Source of the DNA: an uncultured Lachnospiraceae bacterium
GTDB taxonomy: Bacteria > Bacillota > Clostridia > Lachnospirales > Lachnospiraceae
Reading direction: 5' to 3'
Assembly: GCA_910584205.1 (NCBI GenBank)
Contig: CAJUAA010000016.1
Location: forward strand, 14,842 to 78,841
DNA: 64,000 bases
Shown: piece after piece, positions 35,114-44,326 of the stretch
Numbering within the stretch: the first letter of the stretch is position 1
Layout of the letters: each line of letters opens with the position of its first letter
Program-made: the position numbers and the translations under genes
The notes under the pieces: generated by a model
What the model was told of the DNA's origin: nothing
Seen by the model: only the letters and a program-made list of their open reading frames with translations
The model's database searches: none

Positions 35114-35884
35114 TTACAGTCCCATCCTTTCCAGAATCTCATACAGCGCCTTTTTCACCGGCGCGTCCTCCGGCAGTTCCACCAGCGCTTTCCCGTCGCA
35201 GTCATACCGATAGACCATCTCATCCTGCGGAATGACGCCCAGCAGCGTCAGGCCCTGCTTTTCAATCTCCGCCTTTGTGCCCTCGTCCAGCCTGCCTTCC
35301 GGCGCCCGGTTGATGATCACGCCGGTCTTCTCCGGCTTCAGATTCAGTTCCTGCATCAGAGCCGCAATTCTTCCGGCTGCCTGTACGCCCCTTCTGGAAC
35401 AGTCGCTGACCAGGATCGTCGTATTCATGGAAGGAAGCAGCCCTCTGCTCACATGCTCCATGCCCGCCTCGTTATCCACCACCACATAGGGATAATGGCT
35501 CTGCAGCTTCTGGATCTGCGTCTGCACCAGACCGTTGACAAAGCAGTAACAGCCCTGCCCCTGGGTACGTCCCATGACCATAAAGTCAAAATCATCCTCT
35601 TCGATCACCGCGTCCGCCATCCGGATCTCCAGCCACGCCTGCTTTGTCATCCCGGACGGAATCTGATAACGGTCGTCCACGCCGGCCCGCTCGATCTCCT
35701 CCCGCAGTTCCCCGAGCGTGGCGCCGACTTCCACCCCAAGCACTTCATTCAGATTGGAATTGGCGTCCGCGTCCACAGCCAGCACCGGCTTTTTTCCATG
35801 GCTGCACAGATATTGAATGATCAGGCCGCACAGCGTGGTCTTTCCCACGCCGCCTTTTCCGGCCACTGCGATAATATGTCCCAT
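35114..35884 (-). CDS. CooC-like nickel-insertion ATPase
   Basis: 256-residue P-loop ATPase of the CooC/MinD group. The deviant Walker A AVAGKGGVGKTTL is at the N-terminus, and QGCYCFVNG (near residue 111) carries the C-x-C pair that in CooC binds metal at the dimer interface; VVVDNEAGMEHVSRG is the Walker B region typical of the group. CooC uses ATP to load nickel into carbon monoxide dehydrogenase. No CODH gene is in the window, so its client here may be different. First gene of the operon. Confidence 0.88.
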   Translation of the reverse strand: MGHIIAVAGKGGVGKTTLCGLIIQYLCSHGKKPVLAVDADANSNLNEVLGVEVGATLGELREEIERAGVDDRYQIPSGMTKQAWLEIRMADAVIEEDDFDFMVMGRTQGQGCYCFVNGLVQTQIQKLQSHYPYVVVDNEAGMEHVSRGLLPSMNTTILVSDCSRRGVQAAGRIAALMQELNLKPEKTGVIINRAPEGRLDEGTKAEIEKQGLTLLGVIPQDEMVYRYDCDGKALVELPEDAPVKKALYEILERMGL

Positions 35885-35940
35885 TTTCTTACCTCCGGTT
35901 CTTTTTATTGAACAACGTGTTGATTATTTTTATATGATTC

Positions 35941-35968
35941 AGTATAATAAAGATCAGAAAAAAGGCAA
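35941..35968 (-). promoter_or_regulatory. Promoter of the cooC operon
   Basis: Minus strand: TTGCCT (35963-35968), 16-base spacer, TATACT (35941-35946). The leader carries a short dyad CAACACGTTG at about 35914-35923 that could be an operator for the divergent TetR-like regulator. Confidence 0.5.
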
Positions 35969-36058
35969 GCAACAATATGGGAAATCTGTACCGTTACTGA
36001 ACAAATGAAAGAAATTGTTGATTTTCATAAAATATGCAAAAATATGGAGGAAACCGCC

Positions 36059-36640
36059 ATGACTGAGAAAAACAGAAAAGAAGACCGGCGCATCCGGTAT
36101 ACGAAACAGGTCATAAAAGAGACGTTCTTAAAGCTTCTGGAAAAAAACAGCTTTTCAAAAATTACGGTGACGGAGCTGTGTCGCATGGCCGAGATCAACC
36201 GGGGCACCTTTTATCTGCACTATTACGACATGGACGATGTGCTGGACGATATCCTGAACGACATGCTTTCCGACACTTCCTCCGTCATGGAACACGTCCT
36301 GTCCCAGACATGCAGTCCGGCAAACTGCTCCTATCCGTTCTGCGACAAGATCCACAGCAACGACATGTTCCGTTACCTGCTGCTGGACGATACGATTTTC
36401 ACAAGGATCATCGACAAAATGGCAGACCATAAGGAACATTATATTACCTGGCTTATGTCTCACAGCATTCTCACATTTGAGGAAGCGGAGGCCGTCTTCT
36501 ATTTTCAGATGAACGGCTGTCTGTCCATCAATAAACTGATGACCCGCAATCACTGCAGCGACTGGAAGAAAATACAGCGGACGATCGACGCCTTTATCAA
36601 GGCGGGGCTGGAGAGCTTTCTGATTCATGACAGAGGGTAA
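36059..36640 (+). CDS. TetR/AcrR family transcriptional regulator
   Basis: 193 residues. The N-terminal helix-turn-helix runs IRYTKQVIKETFLKLLEKNS, then SKITVTELCRMAEINRGTFY and LHYYDMDDVL, which is typical TetR. The C-terminal ligand domain has two cysteine clusters (CSPANC, FCDKI and a later NHCSDW), which may sense a metal or redox signal. The start at 36059 follows GGAGG. It is divergent from the cooC operon, with 174 bases between start codons, and is the natural candidate to control it. Confidence 0.88.
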   Translation: MTEKNRKEDRRIRYTKQVIKETFLKLLEKNSFSKITVTELCRMAEINRGTFYLHYYDMDDVLDDILNDMLSDTSSVMEHVLSQTCSPANCSYPFCDKIHSNDMFRYLLLDDTIFTRIIDKMADHKEHYITWLMSHSILTFEEAEAVFYFQMNGCLSINKLMTRNHCSDWKKIQRTIDAFIKAGLESFLIHDRG

Positions 36641-36656
36641 CTCTCCAGCGCTTCCA

Positions 36657-36712
36657 TTCTCCCGGCATTGTTACCGGAAAACCCGGGTCCTGTTCCTGGA
36701 CCCGGGTTTTCT
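36657..36712 (+). terminator. Terminator built on a dispersed repeat
   Basis: GAAAACCCGGGTCC and GGACCCGGGTTTTC pair perfectly with a 7-base loop and T run. The segment from 36657 is about 80% identical to 44815-44870 (see repeat there). Confidence 0.85.
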
Positions 36713-36802
36713 TTCTCAAGATACAGAGGAATATCATCGTTCTTGCCGTCCCCTCTCCTGGTGAACGAGTAATACCCTCTTTCGTTTCAGCAGATTTTGC
36801 AG

Positions 36803-38266
36803 TTAATCCAGATCCTCTCCGTTACTCTCGATACACTTCCGGTACCAGTAAAAGGAATCTTTCCTGAAGCGTTTCCTGCTTCCTTTTCCTTCATCATCCT
36901 GATCCACATAGATGACTCCATAACGTTTGCTCATCTCCATCGGACCGCAGGATACGATATCAATAAATCCCCACATGGTGTATCCAATCAGATCCACCCC
37001 ATCCAGAATTGCCTCTTTCATCTGCTCTACATGAGCTTTCAGATAATCAATCCGATATGGATCGTGAACAGAGCCGTCATTTTCCAGAATATCTCTTGCT
37101 CCCAACCCGTTTTCTGCGATGAAGACCGGCAGCTGATAGCGGTCGTAGATTTGATTCAGCGTAATGCGCAGACCTACCGGATCTTTCTGCCAGCCCCATT
37201 CGCTGGATTCCAGATAGGGATTCTTATTTGCCATGATCAGATTTCCGCTCGTCTTCTCCCAGCCCTGCTGCGTTGTCGACACCTGGGAGAAATAGTAAGA
37301 AAATGAAGTAAAATCAATCGTATTATTTTTCAGGATTTCATCATCCATCGGTTCTTTGTGAATCCGGATATTTTCCTTTTCAAAATACCGCTCCATATAA
37401 GCCGGATATTTTCCTCTCGCCATGACGTCCAGATAAAACCAGTTGGAATACTGATCATCCAGGATCATCTGCATCACATCATCCGGATGACAGGTTGCCG
37501 GGTAGGTAGTAAACCTTGCGATCATGCCTCCGATCATAGAACCGGGCAGAATCTCATGACCTGCTTTTATTGTCAGTGCATTGGCGATAAACTGATGGTG
37601 CAGACACTGGAAGATCGCATTCACATAATCCTCCTCCTGATCTTCCACAAGGCACACCCCATTGAACGGATTAAAACGTCCTGCATTAAATTCATTGAAA
37701 GGCAGCCAGTAATCTACACGGTTTCCCAGCCGTTGAAACAGCGTTGTCGCATATGTCACATAAAAATCAATGGTTCTGCGGTTTTTCCAGCCTCCGTATT
37801 TCAGCAGCAGATTGGCAGGGATATTATAATGAAGAATCGTCGCAAATACTTTGATTCCATATTTGTGGCATTCATCAAACAGATCGATGTAAAACTGAAT
37901 ACCTTCCTCGTTCGGCACTGCATCATCACCGTTTGGATAGATCCTTGCCCAGTTGATGGAAGTTCTGAGCACCTTGATCCCAAGCTCATGGAATAATTTA
38001 ATATCTTCTTTATACGTATTGTAAAAATCAATCCCCCACCGAAACGGATAATGTACGGTGTCCTTATCCACCAGAGCCTTCTGAAATTTCGCATCGTTCA
38101 TGCGGCGGTTCTGAAACATGGCACGTTCCTCTTTCGTCCATGCCGCATCAAAATATCTCAGATCCTGCGTATCCAGACCTTTTCCTCCCTGATCATAAGC
38201 TCCGTCTGCCTGTGAAGCAGCAATCGCGCCGCCCCATAAAAAATTTTCCGGAAACCCTGTTCTCAT
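36803..38266 (-). CDS. 6-phospho-beta-glucosidase (GH1)
   Basis: 487-residue family 1 glycosidase that splits phosphorylated beta-glucosides made by the PTS next door. The acid/base Glu is in WLPFNEFNAG and the nucleophile in VFIAENGLGA. The phosphate-binding signature of 6-phospho enzymes (SKRYGVIYVDQDD, followed by a Lys/Tyr pair) is present, and the N-terminus FPENFLWGGAIAASQADGAY is typical. An AGGAGG site precedes the ATG. It lies 12 bases downstream of the transporter gene. Confidence 0.95.
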   Translation of the reverse strand: MRTGFPENFLWGGAIAASQADGAYDQGGKGLDTQDLRYFDAAWTKEERAMFQNRRMNDAKFQKALVDKDTVHYPFRWGIDFYNTYKEDIKLFHELGIKVLRTSINWARIYPNGDDAVPNEEGIQFYIDLFDECHKYGIKVFATILHYNIPANLLLKYGGWKNRRTIDFYVTYATTLFQRLGNRVDYWLPFNEFNAGRFNPFNGVCLVEDQEEDYVNAIFQCLHHQFIANALTIKAGHEILPGSMIGGMIARFTTYPATCHPDDVMQMILDDQYSNWFYLDVMARGKYPAYMERYFEKENIRIHKEPMDDEILKNNTIDFTSFSYYFSQVSTTQQGWEKTSGNLIMANKNPYLESSEWGWQKDPVGLRITLNQIYDRYQLPVFIAENGLGARDILENDGSVHDPYRIDYLKAHVEQMKEAILDGVDLIGYTMWGFIDIVSCGPMEMSKRYGVIYVDQDDEGKGSRKRFRKDSFYWYRKCIESNGEDLD

Positions 38267-38278
38267 ACTCTCGTCCTC

Positions 38279-40129
38279 CTAGTTTTCTTTTTTTGTCAGC
38301 ATAAATGAAATTGCAAACCCGGATGCCCATGCAACTGCCATGACAATCAGCAAAAGCAGGAAATTATTTCCATCATCCATATAAGTCGCAATGCTTGTGA
38401 TGCCCGGCATGGAAAATGCATAGGTAACAACTCCTAAAATCATTGCAAGCGCACCGGCAATGGCTCCTCCTGCCATGGCGGCATATAACGGCTTCTTCTC
38501 CGGCAATGCAATACCATACAAAGCCGGCTCCGTGATTCCCAGAATACACACCAGTCCCGTCGAAACCGCAGCTGATTTCTGCTCTCCCGGTTTCATCTTT
38601 AATGCATAGGCGAGCACTGCACCGGAGACCGCCAGATTGGAATAGAAAAAATTGGGAAGCATAAAATCATATCCCAGATTCGCCAGATTCTGAAGCTCCA
38701 CCGCGGACCATCCTTTGATTCCAAAAATGATCGTCAGCGGAATGATCCCGCAGAACAGCCCGCCGGCAAAGGGTCCGGCATTGTTAAACAGCCATGAAAA
38801 TCCGCCTGTCATGCCAGCGGCGATCCAGTTCCCCAAAGGCGCCGCAAATCCAAGAAACAACGGTGCGGTAATCAAGAAGGACAGAGCGCCTGAAAATACG
38901 ATCCGAAGATTCTTCGGCATCCGTTTATCAATAAAGTGAAACACGATCGAAAAAATCCACACGGACAATATTACCGGAAAAATAGATCCTTTGTAATTGT
39001 AAGCCGGGATATCAAACAGCACAAAGCGATATCCGGAAACCCCCTCTGCAGGCGACAAAAACGTGGAATACATCAGAATTCCGGCTGTCATGATTCCGAA
39101 GATTTCTTTTACTTTAAAGCGTTTGGCCGCCGCATATCCAATAATGAACGGCATGAAATAAAACGGTGCGTCGCCTACCGCATTCAGCACGGTGATCACG
39201 TCAGAATCCGCGGCAAACAGCCCGATGGCCGTGATCAGAGAAATAATTCCTTTGATCATACCTCCGGCAACGATCGCATACAGACCGGGCGTCACGCAGG
39301 AAGCCAGTGTATTCAGTCCCTGTGTAATCAGATTCGGTTTCTTCTCTGTTCCTGCTTCATCCGCCGACTCCGTATCCGCCTCCCCGTTTGCCTTTATCCC
39401 TGCAATGTTCAGAAAATCTGTATACACTTCCGCAACAGCAGTACCTACCACGCACTGAAGCTGCCCGCTTGATTCGATCACCTTTATTAAACCGCTGACA
39501 TGGTTCAGCTTCTCCATATCCACTTTGTCTCTGTTGATCGGAACAATTCTCAGACGGGTCACACAATGAAAGACATTTTTAATATTTTTGCTTCCTCCGA
39601 CTGCTTCCAGGATCTCCGAACACATTTTCCCATATTCATATTTTGAAGTATCTTTTATTATATTTTCCTTTTTCTCCCCGTCTGTCACCGTTGCAAGCTC
39701 TGTATCCGGTGATACTTCCGCAGCAGGCAAAAGGACTGTTTTATATTCATCTCCATTTGTAAAGATCATGATGACCGTTGTGTCCAGCCCCGCCGCTTTG
39801 ACTGTCTCAATATCGAACTCGATCACTGCCTCATGTGCCTTCACATGATCGTTCTCCTTCTTTAATACTTTAAATCCCTTTCCGTTCAGATTCACCGTAT
39901 TGATTCCAATATGAACCAGTATCTCCAGACCATTTTCCGTCTTAAATCCCATCGCATGTCCTGTCGGGAATACCATGGAAACCGTACTGTCTGCAGGCGC
40001 ATACACAACACCTTTTTGAGGTATGACGCCAAAACCAGTTCCCATTACTCCGCTGCTGAACGTTGGATCATTTACGTCTTCCAGACGAACATACTGTCCG
40101 TTCGCCGGTGAATAAATCTTCAGACTCAT
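38279..40129 (-). CDS. Beta-glucoside-type PTS transporter, EIIA-EIIB-EIIC order
   Basis: 616-residue permease that imports and phosphorylates beta-glucosides. Domains run A-B-C: EIIA at residues 1-150 with PTGHAMGFKTENG and the phosphorylated His in ILVHIGINTV; EIIB at about 170-255 with the Cys in FHCVTRLRIV; EIIC from 285 with about ten helices. Well-known BglP proteins are B-C-A, so the leading EIIA is notable. It shares a transcript with the GH1 gene and is divergent from the AraC regulator. Confidence 0.93.
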   Translation of the reverse strand: MSLKIYSPANGQYVRLEDVNDPTFSSGVMGTGFGVIPQKGVVYAPADSTVSMVFPTGHAMGFKTENGLEILVHIGINTVNLNGKGFKVLKKENDHVKAHEAVIEFDIETVKAAGLDTTVIMIFTNGDEYKTVLLPAAEVSPDTELATVTDGEKKENIIKDTSKYEYGKMCSEILEAVGGSKNIKNVFHCVTRLRIVPINRDKVDMEKLNHVSGLIKVIESSGQLQCVVGTAVAEVYTDFLNIAGIKANGEADTESADEAGTEKKPNLITQGLNTLASCVTPGLYAIVAGGMIKGIISLITAIGLFAADSDVITVLNAVGDAPFYFMPFIIGYAAAKRFKVKEIFGIMTAGILMYSTFLSPAEGVSGYRFVLFDIPAYNYKGSIFPVILSVWIFSIVFHFIDKRMPKNLRIVFSGALSFLITAPLFLGFAAPLGNWIAAGMTGGFSWLFNNAGPFAGGLFCGIIPLTIIFGIKGWSAVELQNLANLGYDFMLPNFFYSNLAVSGAVLAYALKMKPGEQKSAAVSTGLVCILGITEPALYGIALPEKKPLYAAMAGGAIAGALAMILGVVTYAFSMPGITSIATYMDDGNNFLLLLIVMAVAWASGFAISFMLTKKEN

Positions 40130-40164
40130 AAATCCTTTCCTCCTTATCTTGTTTATGTTTTCCT

Positions 40165-40174
40165 GAACCGGTTC
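40165..40174. promoter_or_regulatory. Palindrome GAACCGGTTC just downstream of the PTS promoter
   Basis: A perfect 10-bp palindrome at about +5 to +15 of the leftward PTS transcript. The position fits a repressor or an AraC/LacI-type regulator, but the cognate protein is unknown. Confidence 0.5.
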
Positions 40175-40184
40175 TTACGCCTAT

Positions 40185-40213
40185 ATCATATTCAAAATCC
40201 ACCGCACTTACAA
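40185..40213 (-). promoter_or_regulatory. Promoter of the PTS-GH1 operon
   Basis: TTGTAA (40208-40213), 17-base spacer, TATGAT (40185-40190) on the minus strand. Confidence 0.7.
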
Positions 40214-40266
40214 TTTCGTAATTAAAGATATTTACTTACCGGACTTAAGGGATGTGAGCATCCTGT

Positions 40267-40295
40267 TTGACGCACCAAAATCAAGATAGTATAAT
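40267..40295 (+). promoter_or_regulatory. Promoter of the AraC-family gene
   Basis: TTGACG (40267-40272), 17-base spacer, TATAAT (40290-40295). Confidence 0.75.
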
Positions 40296-40323
40296 GGCAC
40301 CAGATGCAGGAGGGGAATCATTT

Positions 40324-41316
40324 ATGAATCTCAAACAATTAGAAAGCAAGCTGACAAATCTGACTCCAAACGAACGCAGTCACCGTGCACATCCGGAACG
40401 GCTGAGCAGCCGCTACGACCAAATTGACAAAACCATTGTAGATGGCCAGGAATTATATATCTTTAAATTCGATTCCATTATGAACCAGCACAATATATGC
40501 CTTAACCAGGAATCCCGCTTTACCTCTATTCCGAAACATATTCATTCTGTGATCGAGCTGAACTATGTCTACAGAGGAAAAATGACCCAGCTCATAAACG
40601 GAAAGGAGATCACTCTGCACCAGGGAGACGTCTGCATCCTGGACCTCAATACGGCTCATGAGATCCTTCCATTATCTGAAAATGATATTGTCATTACAAT
40701 CGATATGCGAAAAAAATACTTTACAGCGAGCTTTCTGTCCCGGCTTTCTACTCAGGGACTGGTCTCCCGTTTCCTGATCAACGCGCTTCTGGAAAGCCAG
40801 AACAAACAGCAGCATATGATCTTCTACAGTCATCCTGATATCAACATTCACTTTATCGTCCAGCAGCTTCTCTGTGAATATTATGATTCCAGAATCTGCA
40901 GCGACGAGGTCATGGATGCTTACATGATTATATTGTTTTCGCAGCTTCTCCGCATGTATCAGAAACAGCCGGTTTCCACATCTTCTGAAGATTCGGACAA
41001 TGAAATTCTGCTGCTGATCCTCCGATACATGGAATCCAACTATCAAACGGTCACTCTGCATTCTGTTGCGGAACTGTTTGGTTTCCATCCTAATTATCTG
41101 AGTGCCTATATCAAAAAGCATACCGGCGTAACTTTTAAGGAGCTCATCATTACCCATCGCATACTCCAGGCAGGATTTTTTCTGAAAAACACCAATCTGT
41201 CTGTTGCGGAGATTGCACGTAAAGTAGGATACGAAAATCAGGGATTTTTCTACAAAAAATTCCAAAACTACTACCATATGTCTCCAATCGATTACCGGAA
41301 TTCCCGGAAATACTGA
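40324..41316 (+). CDS. AraC-family transcriptional regulator
   Basis: 330 residues. The N-terminal half has a cupin-type sensor: HIHSVIELNYVYRGKM and LHQGDVCILDLNTAHEI. The C-terminal ~100 residues contain two helix-turn-helix motifs: VAELFGFHPNYLSAYIKKHTG, then VAEIARKVGYENQGFFYKKF and MSPIDYRN. It should respond to a sugar and control the divergent PTS-GH1 operon. The start at 40324 follows GCAGGAGG; an upstream in-frame ATG at 40294 lies in the -10 box. Confidence 0.92.
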   Translation: MNLKQLESKLTNLTPNERSHRAHPERLSSRYDQIDKTIVDGQELYIFKFDSIMNQHNICLNQESRFTSIPKHIHSVIELNYVYRGKMTQLINGKEITLHQGDVCILDLNTAHEILPLSENDIVITIDMRKKYFTASFLSRLSTQGLVSRFLINALLESQNKQQHMIFYSHPDINIHFIVQQLLCEYYDSRICSDEVMDAYMIILFSQLLRMYQKQPVSTSSEDSDNEILLLILRYMESNYQTVTLHSVAELFGFHPNYLSAYIKKHTGVTFKELIITHRILQAGFFLKNTNLSVAEIARKVGYENQGFFYKKFQNYYHMSPIDYRNSRKY

Positions 41317-41382
41317 ACCTTTATCAATCATACACTGCAGGCCCTTTTAAGCCCCCTGCCGTTCAAAAGGAGAAATTTGAAA

Positions 41383-42480
41383 ATGAAAGAAAATCTGAAA
41401 CATTTAGTCGAACTTGGGAAAATCCCCGCTCCTTCTCATCAGGAAGGCAGACGTGCGGAATTCTGCAGAGACTGGCTGATTCTTCAAGGGGCAAAAGATG
41501 TGGAGATTGATCGGGCCAACAATGTCATATGCAGAATCCACTGCGAACATCCGGAAGGTCTGGTCGCATTTATGGCTCATACAGATATCGTTTTCCCAGA
41601 CCAGGATACGCTTCAGATGAGGCTGGAAGGACGAAAACTGTATGCGCCCGGCATCGGAGATGATACTGCTAATCTGGTAAATCTCCTGATGGCGGCAAAG
41701 TATCTTCTGAAATATGAACCCGATCTGAAGATGGGATTTTTGATTATTGCCAATTCGTGTGAAGAAGGGCTTGGAAATCTGGAGGGGAGCAAAGAAATTT
41801 TCAGAGTCTACGGCGATCGGATCAAAGTCTCTTATTCTTTTGACTGTTACTTATCTCAGTGCATCAGCACTGCCGTAGGTTCTTATCGATATAAAATCAC
41901 TGCGAAAACTGCCGGCGGACATTCCTGGAAGAAATTCGGCTGCCCGAATGCAATTCAGGTTTTATGTGCACTTGTGGAAAAATTATATCAGCTGAAAGTC
42001 CCTGAGGAGCCCAAAACCACTTACAATGTAGGATATTTTAATGGCGGAACTACGGTAAATGCCATTGCGCAGGAGGCCTCCATGCTCTTTGAATTTCGTT
42101 CCGTCAGTCAGAAATGTCTGCAGGACATGGACCTGAAATTAAGAGAGATCACAGAAGATTTTTCAGGAGCTTTCAGCATCGATATGGAACTGCTGGGAAT
42201 CCGTCCGGGAAACGGAGCAGTTGATCTGAATGAACTGGAGAAATTTACAAGACAAAGTATAAAAATCATAAAGGAATTCTACCACGGAGAACTGAATCTG
42301 GAAGCCGCTTCCACCGACTCCAACATTCCGCTCTCCAGAGGAATCTGCGCCAATACAATCGGAACGGTCGCCGGTGACGGCGCTCATACCCGCGAAGAAT
42401 GGATTGATCTGGATTCTCTCCCTGCAGGAATGAAAATTGCACTCAGTCTGATGCTTTATTATACGGAACTGGCAGATTGA
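41383..42480 (+). CDS. M20-family metallopeptidase (PepT/ArgE-like)
   Basis: 365-residue zinc peptidase or deacylase. Zinc-site elements in order: VAFMAHTDIVF (His, Asp), YAPGIGDDTANLV (bridging Asp), NSCEEGLGN (catalytic Glu and ligand Glu), and a late His in GDGAHTREEWID. A dimerisation domain begins at KITAKTAGGHSWK. Substrate unknown. It follows the AraC gene by 66 bases on the same strand. AAAGGAG lies upstream of the ATG. Confidence 0.88.
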   Translation: MKENLKHLVELGKIPAPSHQEGRRAEFCRDWLILQGAKDVEIDRANNVICRIHCEHPEGLVAFMAHTDIVFPDQDTLQMRLEGRKLYAPGIGDDTANLVNLLMAAKYLLKYEPDLKMGFLIIANSCEEGLGNLEGSKEIFRVYGDRIKVSYSFDCYLSQCISTAVGSYRYKITAKTAGGHSWKKFGCPNAIQVLCALVEKLYQLKVPEEPKTTYNVGYFNGGTTVNAIAQEASMLFEFRSVSQKCLQDMDLKLREITEDFSGAFSIDMELLGIRPGNGAVDLNELEKFTRQSIKIIKEFYHGELNLEAASTDSNIPLSRGICANTIGTVAGDGAHTREEWIDLDSLPAGMKIALSLMLYYTELAD

Positions 42481-42535
42481 ATCATTTCCCTGAAAATTTC
42501 TTTTGATCTTTCTCGCATCAGCTTCTGGAGTATGA

Positions 42536-42576
42536 ACAGAGAATCCGCATCCTTTCAATACGATTCTCTGTTTTTT
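42536..42576 (+). terminator. Terminator after the M20 peptidase gene
   Basis: ACAGAGAATC and GATTCTCTGT pair across a 16-base loop and are followed by TTTTTGT. Confidence 0.8.
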
Positions 42577-42599
42577 GTCTCCGTATTCTTATTTCTCAA

Positions 42600-42737
42600 T
42601 CAGGAACAGTCATCACATCTGCCATACTCATCCTTCTCTTTTACACCTGTTTTTATTATTTCATCAGCATACTTTCCAATCTCATTTGTATTTCTGCTGT
42701 TCTCATAATCAAGTACACAGGATCGAGCGGTTATAAC
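42600..42737 (-). pseudogene. Possible C-terminal gene remnant, 45 codons
   Basis: The minus strand has an open stretch of 45 codons with no start codon that reads like a protein end: RSCVLDYENSRNTNEI, GKYADEIIKTGVKEK, then GRCDDCS and a TGA stop. No family recognised. The rest of 42572-42837 holds nothing else I can support. Confidence 0.3.
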
Positions 42738-42837
42738 TGCACTTCAATTAAGATTATCCATCCTCCGCCGAAATATATAATAACGGGAACGATTCAGCCG
42801 CACCGCATATACATGCGGATAGGAAAAGAGGGATATT

Positions 42838-43767
42838 ATGGGAATCAGGATGATTACTTCATTAAATATGTATGCGGAAAACATGAAGATGACAGCACGG
42901 TGGCAGGAACGGCAGGTAACGGGGGATTATGATCCGGATGAACCCACATTTGTGGATCATTCTTTTCAGAACAAGATAGAAGAGGACGATCCGCGGCCTG
43001 AACGTTCCGAGCAGATGGAGATGGACATTGAGATAAAACTGAATGCCGGGAAAAAGCTCAGCGCCGAAGAGATGTTATATTTGAAAGCCTATGCCCCGGA
43101 TACTTACCAGAAAGCCCAGACGATTTTACAGGAACGAACGGCTTACGAGAAAGCATTGGAATCCTGTCAGACTAAGGATGAGGTAGAGCAGCTTAAATCC
43201 AGATACGCATCAGCGGCTGTGGAGCGGATCCAGGCGATCCGGAAGACCCCCGGCCTTTCCAGCAGGAACAAACGGGAACTCCTGAAAATGGAGCACATGA
43301 GAGCGGCTGCCCTTGACGACAGCATGCATGAGTTTGTCAAAAGCCGGGAATATGAAATGCTTCCTGAAGGGACAGAGAACCAGGAAGAAGGGAACATGGA
43401 AGGAAATGAAAAAGCCGGCCCTGGATTCATCATGAGATCTCTTCAGGAGAAAAAAGACAGTCTGATCAAAGCAGCCGAAGAAGCGGAAGTGTATGAAACG
43501 GCAGAAAAGGGCGTGGAGCAGGAGAAAAAAGGCGACGCAAAAGAAGTATTTGACGACGACGCGGAAGAAGAAGGAAGCATCATGAAGGCCATTTTAGACG
43601 AGGAAGCCAGATGGGCCAGAGAAGACGAAGAAAACGCTGCTTCAGGCAATGAGCCGGCGGAAGAAACTTTTACAAGCAGCCAGATAAACCAGGCAAAGGC
43701 TGCGTACTTTGATGCTCAGGTGTATACGATTTACGAGGGTGCCGCAAGGATCGACATAAAGAAATAA
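42838..43767 (+). CDS. Hypothetical charged coiled-coil protein, 309 aa
   Basis: Not recognised. No signal or membrane helix. Residues ~60-160 are helical with heptad-like patterns (LNAGKKLSAEEMLYLKAYAP, then AQTILQERTAYEKALES); residues ~170-280 are Glu/Asp-rich and low in complexity (KEVFDDDAEEEG). The tail TSSQINQAKAAYFDAQVY is again helical. Proteins like this occur in Lachnospiraceae genomes without known role. AAAGAGGG precedes the start. The acetyltransferase gene follows 12 bases later, so the two are probably co-transcribed. Confidence 0.75.
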   Translation: MGIRMITSLNMYAENMKMTARWQERQVTGDYDPDEPTFVDHSFQNKIEEDDPRPERSEQMEMDIEIKLNAGKKLSAEEMLYLKAYAPDTYQKAQTILQERTAYEKALESCQTKDEVEQLKSRYASAAVERIQAIRKTPGLSSRNKRELLKMEHMRAAALDDSMHEFVKSREYEMLPEGTENQEEGNMEGNEKAGPGFIMRSLQEKKDSLIKAAEEAEVYETAEKGVEQEKKGDAKEVFDDDAEEEGSIMKAILDEEARWAREDEENAASGNEPAEETFTSSQINQAKAAYFDAQVYTIYEGAARIDIKK

Positions 43768-43779
43768 GGAAACAATACA

Positions 43780-44292
43780 ATGGAAATAAAACGTTCAAGT
43801 GAAAAAGATCTGGAACGAATCATGGAAATATATGCATATGCACGGAACTTCATGGCCGAACATGGAAATCCAAATCAATGGGGGGCGACGCAGTGGCCGC
43901 CGGCCTCCTTAATACACCATGATATTTTATGCGGAACAAGCTATGTATGCGTACATGAAAACCGGATCGTAGGAACCCTTTTCTTCGCAATGGGTGACGA
44001 CATAGAGCCAGCGTACCGGTACATTGAGGATGGGAACTGGCTGCACGACGGGGCCTATGGCGCGGTACACCGGCTTGCCGGAGATGGTTCTGTCCGCGGA
44101 ATCGGGAAATTCTGTCTGGACTGGGCATACCGGCAGTGCGGGCATCTCCGCATCGATACCCATGGAGACAATATCGTCATGCAGAAGCTTCTGAAAAAAG
44201 AAGGCTTTACACACTGCGGAACCATCTACGTTGAAGAAGATAGCGATCCGCGGCTTGCATATGAAAAATGGGAACCGCCGCATATGTCATAA
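43780..44292 (+). CDS. GNAT-family N-acetyltransferase
   Basis: 170-residue acetyl-CoA-dependent transferase. The N-terminal IKRSSEKDLERIMEIYAYAR, the YVCVHENRIVGTLFF strand and the acetyl-CoA-binding region RLAGDGSVRGIGKFCLDW are typical, followed by LRIDTHGDNIVMQKLLKKEGF. Substrate unknown. Likely co-transcribed with the gene before it. Confidence 0.88.
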   Translation: MEIKRSSEKDLERIMEIYAYARNFMAEHGNPNQWGATQWPPASLIHHDILCGTSYVCVHENRIVGTLFFAMGDDIEPAYRYIEDGNWLHDGAYGAVHRLAGDGSVRGIGKFCLDWAYRQCGHLRIDTHGDNIVMQKLLKKEGFTHCGTIYVEEDSDPRLAYEKWEPPHMS

Positions 44293-44326
44293 GACGCTGC
44301 GGCAGTTCCCATATTGAGTTTACAGA

